Assembly (NCBI GenBank): GCA_038093975.1
Contig: JBBPTG010000001.1
Coordinates: 1-64,000, forward strand
Direction: 5' to 3'
Length of the DNA: 64,000 nucleotides
DNA from: Chalciporus piperatus
Lineage: Eukaryota; Basidiomycota; Agaricomycetes; Boletales; Boletaceae
Shown: positions 48,984 to 59,177 of the stretch, one piece after another
Layout of the letters: the number at the start of each line of letters is the position of its first letter
Numbering within the stretch: position 1 is the first letter of the stretch
Made by a program: the position numbers and the translations under genes
The notes under the pieces: generated by a model
The model's input: the letters and a program-made list of their open reading frames with translations, nothing else
What the model was told of the DNA's origin: nothing
Database searches by the model: none

Positions 48984-49877
48984 TTAAAGTCGACGCCAGG
49001 ACGATGTGGTTGATGAAGAGATAGATTTTGCTCTGGTGGGACCAGCGGCACCGAGCATGACTCCACCAGTCAGCACCGTGGTCTTGCCGCCGTCATAGGG
49101 AGTGACCTCGTTTTTGGAGGTGTCGACGAAGACCCGCGCTTGCCTCGCTTTCTCACGGCGGGAGACTTTGCTGGAGGACGAAGATGCCGACGGCGATCCC
49201 CAAGCGTCCGTTCGGGCGGTAGACGGATATGAGAAGGAGCTCGAGTTGGACGACCGAGAGCTGGATCGGGAATCCGAGGACACTGCAGAGAGCGGTGACT
49301 CGGAGCGAGCAGGAGGTTGGAAGCGACCCGCAACGGGCCAGGTGGGGGCACCGACCTCGTCAGCGATCATCGCGAAAATCTCATCATCCTCTGCGCCATC
49401 ACCCTCGACAAGTTGCTGAGCAAGAGTCTTTGATCGGAGCTTGGCGTTGGAAGAAAGGATGGGAGAGATGGAGAGCTGGGGCACGCCAGCTTGTGCGAGC
49501 TCCTCGGACCAGATGGTGATCAGCTTTGAGCCTTTGTCGAAACGAGCGGATATGCAACCAGGGTCCACGAAGAAGTCGAATTCGCGGCCACCCAGAGCTG
49601 CGATCCAGTCGAACCACTGAACACCAGTGGCAAGGCAAGCGGAATAAATCGCGCGAGGAGGTAGGCACGTGGGAGAGAGGGTGAGGCAACGGCGACCTGA
49701 CCCGCGGAGTGGCTCTTCGGGTACCCAAGACGGGGCGAAGAGAGCGGTGAGGTTGGCTTCGAGGACGAGTTGAAGCTTGATGACGGTGGTGGCAGGATAG
49801 GATACGATGAGGGGACGAGTCAGGTAGGCGATGGCCTGGGCGAGAGTGACGTCGAGGCTGGACACGGGGGAAGTCAT
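48984..49877 (-). CDS. BTG/Tob anti-proliferative domain protein
   Basis: Single exon of 297 residues, unusual in this intron-rich window. Residues 8-115 fit the BTG/Tob domain. There is an N-terminal helical pair (LAQAIAYLTRPLIVSYPA, then KLQLVLEANLTALFAP). The box A-like SWVPEEPLRGSGRRCLTLSP follows, then a helix with IYSACLATGVQWFDWIAALG and a box B-like FDFFVDPGCISARFDKGSKL. In animals this domain binds the Caf1/CNOT7 deadenylase and promotes mRNA deadenylation. The remaining 180 residues are Ser-rich and disordered with an acidic VEGDGAEDDEIFAMIADE patch. Assignment rests on the order of these motifs and is good but not certain. Confidence 0.75.
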   Translation of the reverse strand: MTSPVSSLDVTLAQAIAYLTRPLIVSYPATTVIKLQLVLEANLTALFAPSWVPEEPLRGSGRRCLTLSPTCLPPRAIYSACLATGVQWFDWIAALGGREFDFFVDPGCISARFDKGSKLITIWSEELAQAGVPQLSISPILSSNAKLRSKTLAQQLVEGDGAEDDEIFAMIADEVGAPTWPVAGRFQPPARSESPLSAVSSDSRSSSRSSNSSSFSYPSTARTDAWGSPSASSSSSKVSRREKARQARVFVDTSKNEVTPYDGGKTTVLTGGVMLGAAGPTRAKSISSSTTSSWRRL

Positions 49878-50545
49878 GATGATACTTGAGTGGGAAAGGA
49901 CCGAGAGAAGTGACTGGAAAGCGAAATATAAATCGCGCAGCGATGGAGTGCGGGAAGTAAGGCTCGCTGAAGAATACGTGAAGACGTTAAAAACGTGTGT
50001 GATGGGTTGGATGAGATTGATTGAGATTCAGACTGCTGGATCGAATGGTAGCGTGCAGAGAAAGGGTCTCTGGAGGGGTGTGTGATTAGGACTAGGGTTA
50101 TAAATTGACGGGAAAGAGTCGGAGACCTTACAGACTAGACAAAATAGGGCAAGAGGGGCGAAAACTGTCAGCTGCGGATAGCGATGGCAGAGACGAAAGA
50201 CCAACCTGGCTGCAAAGGAACAGAAAATTAAAGAGAGGAGCTGGAGGATAAACTGGATTCTCAAAATCCGATGGCGTTCTTTGGAAACGAGGGCTCGAAT
50301 TTATAGTCTGCCCGCAGTTGGCCTAAACAAAGGCCATGCTGCACGCCGCCCCGCTCTGTCGCGAAGCAAGAACAAAAGACTTGGTGAAGACGGCGTATAC
50401 ATACGTGAACTTGCCTTTTCGGTAAACAATAGCAATTGTTGTTTCGGGTCCTTCCTTTGTTCCGAAACCGCGCTGATCGACCCATGGAAGCATTTGGCAG
50501 ACACAATTGAATCTATTCAATCCATTTCACTCCGATCAATTGCTA
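49878..50545. other. intergenic, BTG promoter
   Basis: 668 bp upstream of the BTG gene on the minus strand and downstream of the thioesterase stop. A 165-codon plus-strand frame starting at 50281 runs into the thioesterase exons on the other strand and is judged spurious. Confidence 0.45.
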
Positions 50546-51984
50546 CTACAGCTTGGCTCCATTCTCTGGTCCTTCTGGCCCTCTCCTATCCGCTCGTACG
50601 ACACCCTCCTGACACGTCACCGCGACAAGCGTTCCCCCACGGCTGTAGAGCTACGAATAACCCGTCAACTATCATTGTGAAACAGACAGCGTGTACACTC
50701 ACCCTTCCATGCACTACCCCTCGCCCGTCTCCAGCACGCGGACACACCACCTGCGATAGGTCAGCACGAGCGTGAGCAGTCGTTGGAAACAGGTACGGAC
50801 CACATATAGGAGACCGTCCTCGCAACGGAAGCTATCGCTATCGGTGCGATTTTTTCCATCAGAACCCATCGACGAATGAGGTAGTACACTCACTCATAAT
50901 ACCAGATCGAGTGGTCGAGTGTAGACTAAACCAAAATCAGCCAGCGAAATAGTTCCGCCCAGACGAACTCACACTCATTGCGTGTGCATCTGGGCCTTTG
51001 GAATATCTCTTGAGCTTGAGCGTCTCCGCTGCGACCGTGATGCTACTTCAAAGTTAATTCTGCCCAGTTCAACGATCGTGGAATCCATACAAGTTAAGGT
51101 CCGACATGTAGGCAAGGATACACTGGTTTTCTTTCATTTCAGACAAGTCTATGGCAAGCAGACCTGGACACTCATACCTTCTGATAAGGCGCCTCGTAGA
51201 CCTGTTCTCTGCCGGTCCGTGCTTGCATCCAGAACATGGATGTGAGCACCCCGTTGTCATCGCTGACCGTACGAACGGCTCTTCTGACAGCGATAGGACC
51301 ATTCGCGCGTTCCTAAAGGACCCAAAACTCAGACCTGACAGTACCTCAAAAAATCCGAGGATGGTCTACCGCGGCATATGTTAGATATGTCTGCTTGACT
51401 TTGGGGCCAAGGTCGGCACGACCCGCGCGACGCCGGAACAAATCTTCCTCGAGCTCGCAGTCCTCCATGTTCGGTACTCCGCTAGGCATAGGCCACTGAT
51501 GCGATGGCTGCCAGGGTTCAGGCGTGTGGAATGAGCATAGTAGCTGGAAGATGATTCTGCCATTCTGAACTGCTTTCACGCTTCGAGTGCTGTATGAGCG
51601 GCCTTCGCGCAGTCGCTCCACGAAATAGATGATAGGGACAGCGGGGGAAGCACTAAGCAAGAAATAACACTTCTTCCATGTGAGCGTTTTCCGTAGGTAG
51701 ATGGAATACGATATTTCCTCACATGAAACGACTGTCCGTATGTCCGTAATTGAGTCCGTACTCGAGAATAACGGCAAAGATGGATCGCTCACGTGGAGAC
51801 CGAAGGCAGGATCAACGCATTTTGTTGCAGAAACAATGGCCTGGGAGATGACCTGCCCGCCAAAAACACCTCGCGCATGGACAGGCACGAATAGGTTCAC
51901 AGACCGGAAGAGGTTCACGTCGATTTGCTCGACTTCCAGAGAAGTTGAAATCTTGGAGCTCTCGACTTGGTTGGTTTCTTCCAT
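50546..51984 (-). CDS. acyl-CoA thioesterase II (TesB/ACOT8 type) with C-terminal AKL
   Basis: Hydrolyses acyl-CoA to free fatty acid and CoA. Double-hotdog protein. Exon 1 from ATG 51984 carries DVNLFRSVNLFVPVHARGVF and GGQVISQAIVSATKCVDPAF. Then KCYFLLSASPAVPIIYFVER, RSYSTRSVKAVQNGRIIFQL and EPWQPSHQWPMPSGVP. Later short exons give SDDNGVLTSMFWMQARTGRE, CILAYMSDLNF, STLDHSIWYY, EDGLLYV, VCPRAGDGRGVVHGRLYSRG, then TLVAVTCQEGVVRADRRG. The last three residues are Ala-Lys-Leu before TAG at 50546, a peroxisomal PTS1 variant, so it probably acts in peroxisomal beta-oxidation. The conserved Asp of the catalytic triad fits LDHS. The 3' exons are individually tiny and were joined by splice signals plus family order. 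Confidence 0.85.
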
Positions 51985-52159
51985 TCTACAAAGACGGAGT
52001 GCTCGACTGAGAGCAGCCTGACGGGAAAGACGAGCCCGGTATTAGCGTGTAGTTAATTGCACATATACATGCTGAGAACCGGTTCTGATAAACACGTGCG
52101 TATCGGAACCGTGGTAGCCTCAGCTGACAGGTATGGGGAAACGTATATAGTTTTCCAAT

Positions 52160-53283
52160 TCATATGATCTCCACATCTACTGTGAATCCACATTCATGGC
52201 ATATCTGCTGTCCGTGTCCATCTCCAGCTGTTTCTATAGGTCCGAACGCATGTTTGTGTTCCTGATCCTTCCGCCGTTGCCATACGCCTTCTCGAGTCCG
52301 CCTACGTAGGTCCTTGAGTCCCTCCTCGAATTTCTTGTTCTTTTTCTTTTTCTTCTCCTCGATTCGACGTTCCCACTCGGCATCTAATGCTTCCGCCGAC
52401 CCCCACTTTTTCCATGCAAAGTCTTCGACCTGACACCGCAAGAAGAGCATCATGTTCGCAAACGTGGATTTGTGAGGATTCGCTTTCAGAAGATGCGGGA
52501 GAAGCTCGCGGTCCCGGAGCTCAGCTGTAAAATGTTAGCAGACCACCACTGTTACCAGCGTGTCAACGCACCGTCCGTTAGGAGGTAGTCCTGTCAGGAG
52601 AGAGGGTTATCAGGTGAACATCCACCCGGATGGTACACTTACCTCCTTGCATTCTGTCTTGGTCAATAAACTATACTTCCCTGGACACTCGTCCTTGCAT
52701 TTGTTACAGACCAAGCAACCAAATATCTTCTTGAAAGTATAATCAATATCGACTGTGTTGCACTCCTTGCACCTCGGATTGAGTGACGGATCCAGAAACA
52801 TCGCTGTAGGTAGTTCGAGCAGCATTCATCGACTACAATGATGCACTCACGCGGTTCCGCGTTCTGCATCGCCCTCTGCCTTTCACGCTCGTGTTCTCTG
52901 GCACGAAGCTTCTCATCTACATCTTTGCCGTCCTCGACCAGGAAGCCACCTTTCGAGTTTACCATCTTGGACAAATCATACTCGAAGTAGGACCCGAGAC
53001 GAGAATCGCGTTTGAGCGGCTTGGAAGTGGGTGAATTTGAAGCAGCTGCAGTCACTTCTAGCGGTCGTTTCTGGTTTTCATTCGGGGTTGAGGAGGACGA
53101 AGCAGCTTCTTCTTCTCGCCGCCTTTGTTTAACTTTGGCTGGTCATGCTGTTCAGGGGGAGATGAGCTGAACAGGAGGTACTGACACACCTTTCAGACGA
53201 TTAAGTTCAATGCGTTTCACCTGCTCTGGAGTTAGAGGTAATCCAACCGAGGACGTGGACGCGGACGCGGAGGTGCCTTCCAT
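52160..53283 (-). CDS. RAD14: DNA repair protein Rad14/XPA
   Basis: Damage-verification and scaffold factor of nucleotide excision repair. It starts MEGTSASASTSSVGLPLTPE. A basic region follows (KVKQRRREEEA, KPLKRDSRLGSYFEYDLSKM, VNSKGGFLVEDGKD). The zinc module is CKECNTVDIDYTFKKIFGCL plus VCNKC, spacing C-x2-C-x17-C-x2-C as in XPA. It is followed by CPGKYSLLTKTECKEDYLLT (KT-x-KxDYLLT signature) and LLKANPHKSTFANMMLFLRC. A charged helix DAEWERRIEEKKKKKNKKFE is next, and the protein ends HECGFTVDVEII. Several short introns. Only 138 bp separate its start from the stop of the upstream RPD3 gene on the same strand. Confidence 0.93.
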
Positions 53284-53421
53284 GGTTGTGTTACACTGAG
53301 CGAATATACCCGGGCCGTGACTGTTTGTAATCCAAAGTTATCAATGTCGTTACTGTAACATGTCATAATATGTACTACACAATGTACAAGCCCAACTACA
53401 GATGAAAATCTTCAAGCAGTT

Positions 53422-55758
53422 CTAGCTACCCCCAGCAGGAGGGTTTTCATCTACTACCATATCGTCTTTGGATGTCTCCAAAGCTCCCTCGCCATTAATG
53501 CTCGTTCCAGATTCCAGTGGCGTCACCCCACCATCTGCCGCCGATGGTGTCTGGTCAGTTTCCATGGCAAGTGGTGCTTTAAGTGTTTGTGGGACCAAGG
53601 TGGTGTGACCACTTGGTCCAGCGCCGTGAGTCGAACTGGCAGCGCCAGCGCTAAGGATTCCACCACCAATCCCGAATCTCCTCATCTCGCCGCTCTCGGT
53701 TTCACTAGAGCGACTCCTACTCTCACGCTCTCGTTCTTTGTGACTTGCATGGTCCCTTCTACCGCCTTCTCCTTCGTCATCGGAATCAGAGAGCTCTCCA
53801 TCCGCCTGAACCCGCGAGTCAAGCAATCGTCGATGTCTTCGGGCGTCGGGTGGAATAAGGTCTTCGTCTTGATTCGTGTCGTCCATAATATCATCCATTG
53901 GTGTCTTTGGAATATCTGGCAATGAGTGGTTAGGACGCAGATACTGTACGAGAGGTTGGCTCCGCACCCGTCATCTGAACACTGGGGGCACCTTGCATTC
54001 TCCGTAAATTATCCATCACGATATTCTTTACGCGTTCAAGGTATTCAGGCGTATTCATATCTTCAGTGTTTGACGACTTCACATCCAATTCATAATCTGG
54101 ACCGAAATATTCGTAGTATTCATTGACAGGAATTGCTATGAATGTCTTTATCAGTCTGCGTTCTGATCGGGCTGACCGCTCTTTTCGTACCTGGCCCAAG
54201 CTCAACCCCTGCAGCCAATCCTGTCTCAAATGCCCATGCGCGACTGACGTTTCGCATAGTATATCCCCCTCCTCCTAAAAGGAGCAGCGGTTTGTGGAAC
54301 GACTTGACAAACTTTACGCAGCTTGCGTGCCCTAGAACTTGCTCAGTGCCAAATATATAGCAAACTCCGAAACGCTTACCCCTCATAGAAAGATTGAGAC
54401 ATCCAAGCTTGTCTCCGGACAATGAATCTGTACCACATTGCAGAACAATGGCTGAGGGATCGTAAGTTTCCATCACTTGGCGTATTATCTACAAGGGATG
54501 AGATCACAAAGGGTCCCAGACAGGTCAAAGCGGAAGCGTCGGTGTCACTCACCGGCTCGAAGACAGATTTGTAGTTCTCGTCTGAGATGCCGTCTCGTAA
54601 TGGAAAGTTCAAAGCATAATGTTTGCCCTTTCCGATGCCTATATCCTACTCGACATTAGAGACCATCGAACACGCTCTCAAGAAGATTACACTTACGCGT
54701 AGTTCACCGGTCCCGGGGAAATATTCACCATACTTATGGAAACTAACCGTCATGACACGATCTGTCGTGTAGAATGCTTCTTCCACACCGTCGCCATGAT
54801 GTACATCTATGTCAATGTAGAGCACGCGCGTGTGATATCTAAGCCATTGTAAAGGTTGGGTTGAGGTTCCTTTAAGACGAAAGACAGGACTGACCGAAGT
54901 AGTTCCAGTATGCCGAGGACAATATCTGCAAATCGCACAGATTCAACGAATAAAACCGTGGAATGAAACTATCGGCAACTTACCGTTGACGTAGCAAAAG
55001 CCGCTAGCTTCACTCTTCTTCGCATGATGCAGTCCGCCAGCCCAGTTGATCGCAATATCGCACTTATCTCGGCTTAAACGCGCAGCCCCCTCTTAGGACC
55101 GCAACCTGTTAATTAGTAGAACTCTTCATACGGCAACCTGACTAACCCATGGAACCGCCAGCGGAGATGGCGCAGTAATCAAACAGTCCATCGAACACGG
55201 GGCAATCATCACCAACATTGTCTAATTCACGAAGTAGCGTCAGAGGAGACGGTGAACGGATACGAGGAAATCTCGAGACTAACATTTATGCTGCTCTTTG
55301 ATGTAGGAGTTCATGTTGCTGGGTGTTATTCTACTGAGGAAATCGACATATTCGTCGGAGTGGAATTGTGTCATCTCGCGTTTCGTCGCAGGTTTTGCGC
55401 GCTATCGCACGAACAACGACCATAAGAAGGGCGAACTAGAACTCGGGGAATAAATCCATCCACTCACGAAAATCTCCATCTTTTTGTAGAGCCCATAGTT
55501 CATGACGAGGGAGTGACACATCCTTATCCGCGTCGGTTTCATTCTGGAAGTGGAAAACGTTCAGAACTATGCACGGTGTAGAATGGGATACATACGGATG
55601 TCCAGGACCATAGTGGAAGCCCCCGATGTCCGAGTCGAAGAAATAACACTTGAGACGCACGCGATGGTTAAGGCACCCATAATGACGGAGCAGGGAAGAC
55701 ACATACGACTCGCTTCTTCTGGGTTTCGCCCTGGAGGGGCATCATACTAGCTGACATT
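53422..55758 (-). CDS. RPD3: class I histone deacetylase Rpd3
   Basis: Zinc-dependent lysine deacetylase, catalytic core of Sin3-type corepressors. It starts [17 protein letters not shown]. Later exons carry [35 protein letters not shown], and the active site in [20 protein letters not shown] and [15 protein letters not shown]. Next are the zinc site [72 protein letters not shown] and [20 protein letters not shown]. The His-His pair, Asp/His zinc ligands and C-terminal tyrosine loop (GGGGY) are all present. The tail after [20 protein letters not shown] is about 170 residues of acidic and Arg/Ser-rich disordered sequence ending at 53422. Many short introns. Confidence 0.95.
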
Positions 55759-55991
55759 GTTCTCCAAGGATGATTGACGAGGGCCAAGCTGCTTATTTTG
55801 AGTTGCAGCAGATATGTGTGGGGGGACGCGCCGCGTTGTGTGTGCGCAAGGACTCACGTGTGCGTTTGAAGATGTAATGAACGTCTGACAATGCGGCACT
55901 TGGAATCCATCCAGAGACAAACTATGATATAGACTACTACAGGAACTTGCCCGGTAATATACACTCGGTAAACCACGATCATCCACGATAC

Positions 55992-56818
55992 TCAAATTTT
56001 GGCCTTTCCAAGCGGAGTATCACTTCCTTTGTACACCAAGGTGGAAGGCGCGAACCCAAAATCATCTGGCAAAGTTATCCCCTAAAGAATGGTCAGCGAT
56101 AAAGATATTGAGTAAGACAAACGGCCGCTAACTAGCTCTCCAGCTATCACCCGGACCTAGAATTCACTTTCAAAATACGTCGGATGAATGAAGGAGAATG
56201 AAGCCTACCATGGACCAGTGATGGACTGCGTGTAGCGCTGCAAACCACAACTCCACCCAAGTTCAGTAATTCTGCATTAGCTACCAACCATACCCTTACC
56301 TCCCGACCAAAGGTCGTTTCGAAAGTGTGATCAAATGGTGTCACCGCATGCAGAGTCATTGCTTGCTCTAGTTTGGTGGGTGGGGCTGCCTGGAATTGAT
56401 TGAGTCGTGATATTGCGTCGGCCAGGGCATTACGGGCCTCGGTGCGACTGTTTTCCATTGGAGTGTTTCGACTGCGTACGTCGTAGGACAGGGCGAGGGG
56501 CGGGGCCCCGGCCGCACAATCAAGAAGGAGACTGAAGTGATCGCGCGCATGGCGTAGGTGTTTTCCTGTCGTAAGCATCGTCAATATAGCGAGAATACAA
56601 TGTGGGGTCAGGTCACCGATAGTCGAGCCCGGGAGATATTTGGACGGCACTGTGAGTTGATTGTCATCCGTCAGGATATTGTTGACGAGATCCAATGCTT
56701 GTTGCAAAACGGTGGTGGAGACGAAAAGCAGTTCCATCAACTGTGCGGATTCTGTGTTATTATGGCCATTGGTATGAGTGTCAGGCTTCACTGAATCGGA
56801 CATGACTGTGAGGGACAT
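55992..56818 (-). CDS. DinB-like (YfiT-type) domain protein
   Basis: Five exons, 56617-56818, 56300-56565, 56209-56250, 56133-56156 and 55992-56081, join in frame to 207 residues. The order of motifs fits the DinB/YfiT four-helix metal-binding fold, known mainly from bacteria. An N-terminal helix (QLMELLFVSTTVLQQALDLV) is followed by PGSTIGKHLRHARDHFSLLL with the first metal-type His, SYDVRSRNTPMENSRTEARN, FGRELWFAALHAVHHWSMVR with the second His cluster, VIAGELGITLPDDFGFAPST and a C-terminal LVYKGSDTPLGKAKI. In bacteria such proteins are thiol transferases or unknown hydrolases; the activity here is not known. Exon 4 is only 24 nt. ATG 56818 is chosen because the longer open frame upstream has no matching motif. 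Confidence 0.75.
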
Positions 56819-57286
56819 GCGAAGGTCGAGGGTTGTAGATCGGACGGTCCGACGAATAAATAGGTGAACACTCGACAGTTTGACAACATGTTTTCGTTGA
56901 GGACAGCCTCGAGGACAGATCAATCTAATAACATGGCAGACGTGTCTAAAAACCTCGGGATAAAAGTATCCACAGGTACTAGGAGGATATTCCTTAAGCC
57001 AAATTTCGGACAACCCATGATACAGAGATAGGCTGACCGAACTCAAGGCAAGGATCACGAGTCTCGCTCTACCAGAGACACTCCCAGACCAGCAAAGTGG
57101 GGGAGTAGAGACAGGAAGATTGTCAGCAAAAAGTCGCGTCTACCGTCGTCGTCGCTCTGGTTCAAAGGATCCTAAACCCGGCGTCCTCTCGTTATCCCAA
57201 CCGGCTGAGGTAAGCAACCCATCCGGCGGCTCCCTCATACTCTCGAGATCATCGTGGTAGTCGTTTCTCTTTCCCCCATCTTCCAT
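56819..57286. promoter_or_regulatory. 468-bp divergent promoter (DinB-like / LSC2)
   Basis: Shared upstream region of two divergent genes. A CTCTACCAGAGACACTC-like segment near 57,063-57,080 and GTCGTCGTCG near 57,145 are visible; no known element is assigned. Confidence 0.4.
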
Positions 57287-58990
57287 ATGTTTGCTTCAGT
57301 TAGAAAGGCTGGTTCCGTGGCCCGTGTATGTCGTCGCCTACAGACGCAGCGCAACTTGACGTGTTCTAACTCTTTTTCTGCGACAGGCTGTTCATGCCGG
57401 CCAACGCCGTTTTCTCTCTATTCACGAGTACCAGTCCGTGAACCTCCTTAACGCAGTGCGTGCCAGCTTCCGTGTGATGCTTGAATTAGGCAGTTCACTC
57501 TGACCGGTCCAAACGTAACTTCCAGTACGGTATCCCGACTCCGAAGAGCATCGGCGCGAAGACTCCGGAGGAGGCCTTCGAAGTTGCCAAGAACTTTGGT
57601 ACGCTCAGAACTCCATCCTTCATGGAAAGCCGACTAATCTGTATTTTCGTTGACAGGCACGAACAAACTAGTTATCAAGGCTCAGGTCCTTGCTGGCGGC
57701 CGAGGGAAGGGAGCATTTGACAATGGATTCAAAGGTGGTGTACACACTATTGACACGTATGTCTTTTACCGTGTGCATGCTGTCCATGCTGACTGTGTGC
57801 CAGGCCTGAGCAAGCACGAGATATAGCTCAGCAAATGATTGGTGCCAACTTGATCACCAAGCAGACCGGTGCTGCTGGCAGAATCTGCAATGCTGTTCGT
57901 TTCACATTCATCATTTAGCTCCTGTCACTCATGATTCGTAGGTTATGCTCGCTGAGCGTCGGGATCCTGCTCACGAGTACTACGTTGCGATTCTCAATGA
58001 CCGCGCCACTCAAGGTCCCGTCTTGGTCACATCAAGTCAAGGTGGTATGAACATCGAGGAAGTGGCTGCGAAGGACCCTAATGCCATCATTACTACTCCC
58101 ATCGATCCGGCAAAGGGTTTGGACCCTTCGGTCGCTTTGGAACTCGCAAAGACACTCGGGTTCAAAGATGCAGCTGCCCGGAAGGAGGCTGCCGACATCT
58201 TTGTGAGCTTGTACAAGCTCTTCAAGGATAAGGACGCCACTCAGATCGAGATCAACCCTATGGCCGAAAGCATTGATGGACATGTCCTTTGGTATGTCAG
58301 AAATCTCGCTTCTCCATACTCGGGCTAGAAATTGTTTCTAGCATGGACGCCAAACTCGGCTTCGACGACAACGCAGAATTCCGACAGAAGGATATCTTCG
58401 ACTTGCGTGATATTTCACAAGAAGAGCCATCTGAGGTCGAGGCGCAGAAGGCAAACTTGAATTTCATCAAGCTTGATGGTAGCATCGGTTGCTTGGTTAA
58501 CGGTGCAGGATTGGCGATGGCAACCATGGATGTTTTGTCACTACACGGCGGAAACCCTGCTAACTTCTTGGATGTTGGAGGGTGAGAAATCATCTGTCTG
58601 CTCCCCTTATCCGACTACTCATTTGGTTTATTTCTGCAGAGGTGCTACGCCCGAGACCGTCAAGAAGGCGTTCGAGATCCTTCTCACTGATCCCAAGGTC
58701 AAGAGTATTTTCATCAACATTTTCGGAGGTATAATGAGATGCGATTACATCGCTGAGGGTGTTATTCGTGCCACCAAAGAGCTTGACCTCAGCATCCCGT
58801 TGGTTGTTCGTCTCAAGGGTACCAAGGAGGCCGAGGCGAAGCAGTAAGTGGCCCGTCTGCAAATAGTCGCGTCGAAAGTGTCTGATCTTCTCCCCTCCCC
58901 AGGATGATTAAGGATTCCGGTCTCAAGATTATACCCTTCGACGACCTCGACACGGCTGCCGAGAAAGCCGTCGAGTTGGCACATTCGTAG
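57287..58990 (+). CDS. LSC2: succinyl-CoA ligase beta subunit, mitochondrial
   Basis: TCA-cycle enzyme (with the alpha subunit, not here) converting succinyl-CoA to succinate with nucleotide triphosphate formation. It starts [20 protein letters not shown] with a mitochondrial presequence, then [23 protein letters not shown]-grasp landmarks: [68 protein letters not shown] and [15 protein letters not shown], then the metal-binding [12 protein letters not shown] and [15 protein letters not shown]. The C-terminal ligase domain has [60 protein letters not shown] and PLVVRLKGT. It ends [10 protein letters not shown] at TAG 58988. Whether ADP or GDP is used cannot be told. Confidence 0.95.
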
Positions 58991-59177
58991 AGCTCTAGAG
59001 GGCATAGATTATTTCAGTATTTCCGTATTTCAATTACCCTTGTAATGACCACCAACGTGTCGCACGTTTCAGACTAGTGAGTTCATTGACAGTAAAGAAC
59101 AAGATAAAGCTGCATTGAAAGAAAACAGAAATATCGATATATCATCGGATTGGACATGCGTAATGCGAGCACAATTT

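Noticed and set aside
50281..50775. 165-codon plus-strand open frame
   Set aside because: It is antisense to the conserved C-terminal exons of the acyl-CoA thioesterase and its translation shows no recognisable motif.
56819..57058. 80-residue N-terminal extension of the DinB-like gene
   Set aside because: The frame is open but Cys/His/Leu-rich without motif, while the ATG at 56818 immediately precedes a normal N-terminus and leaves room for a promoter.
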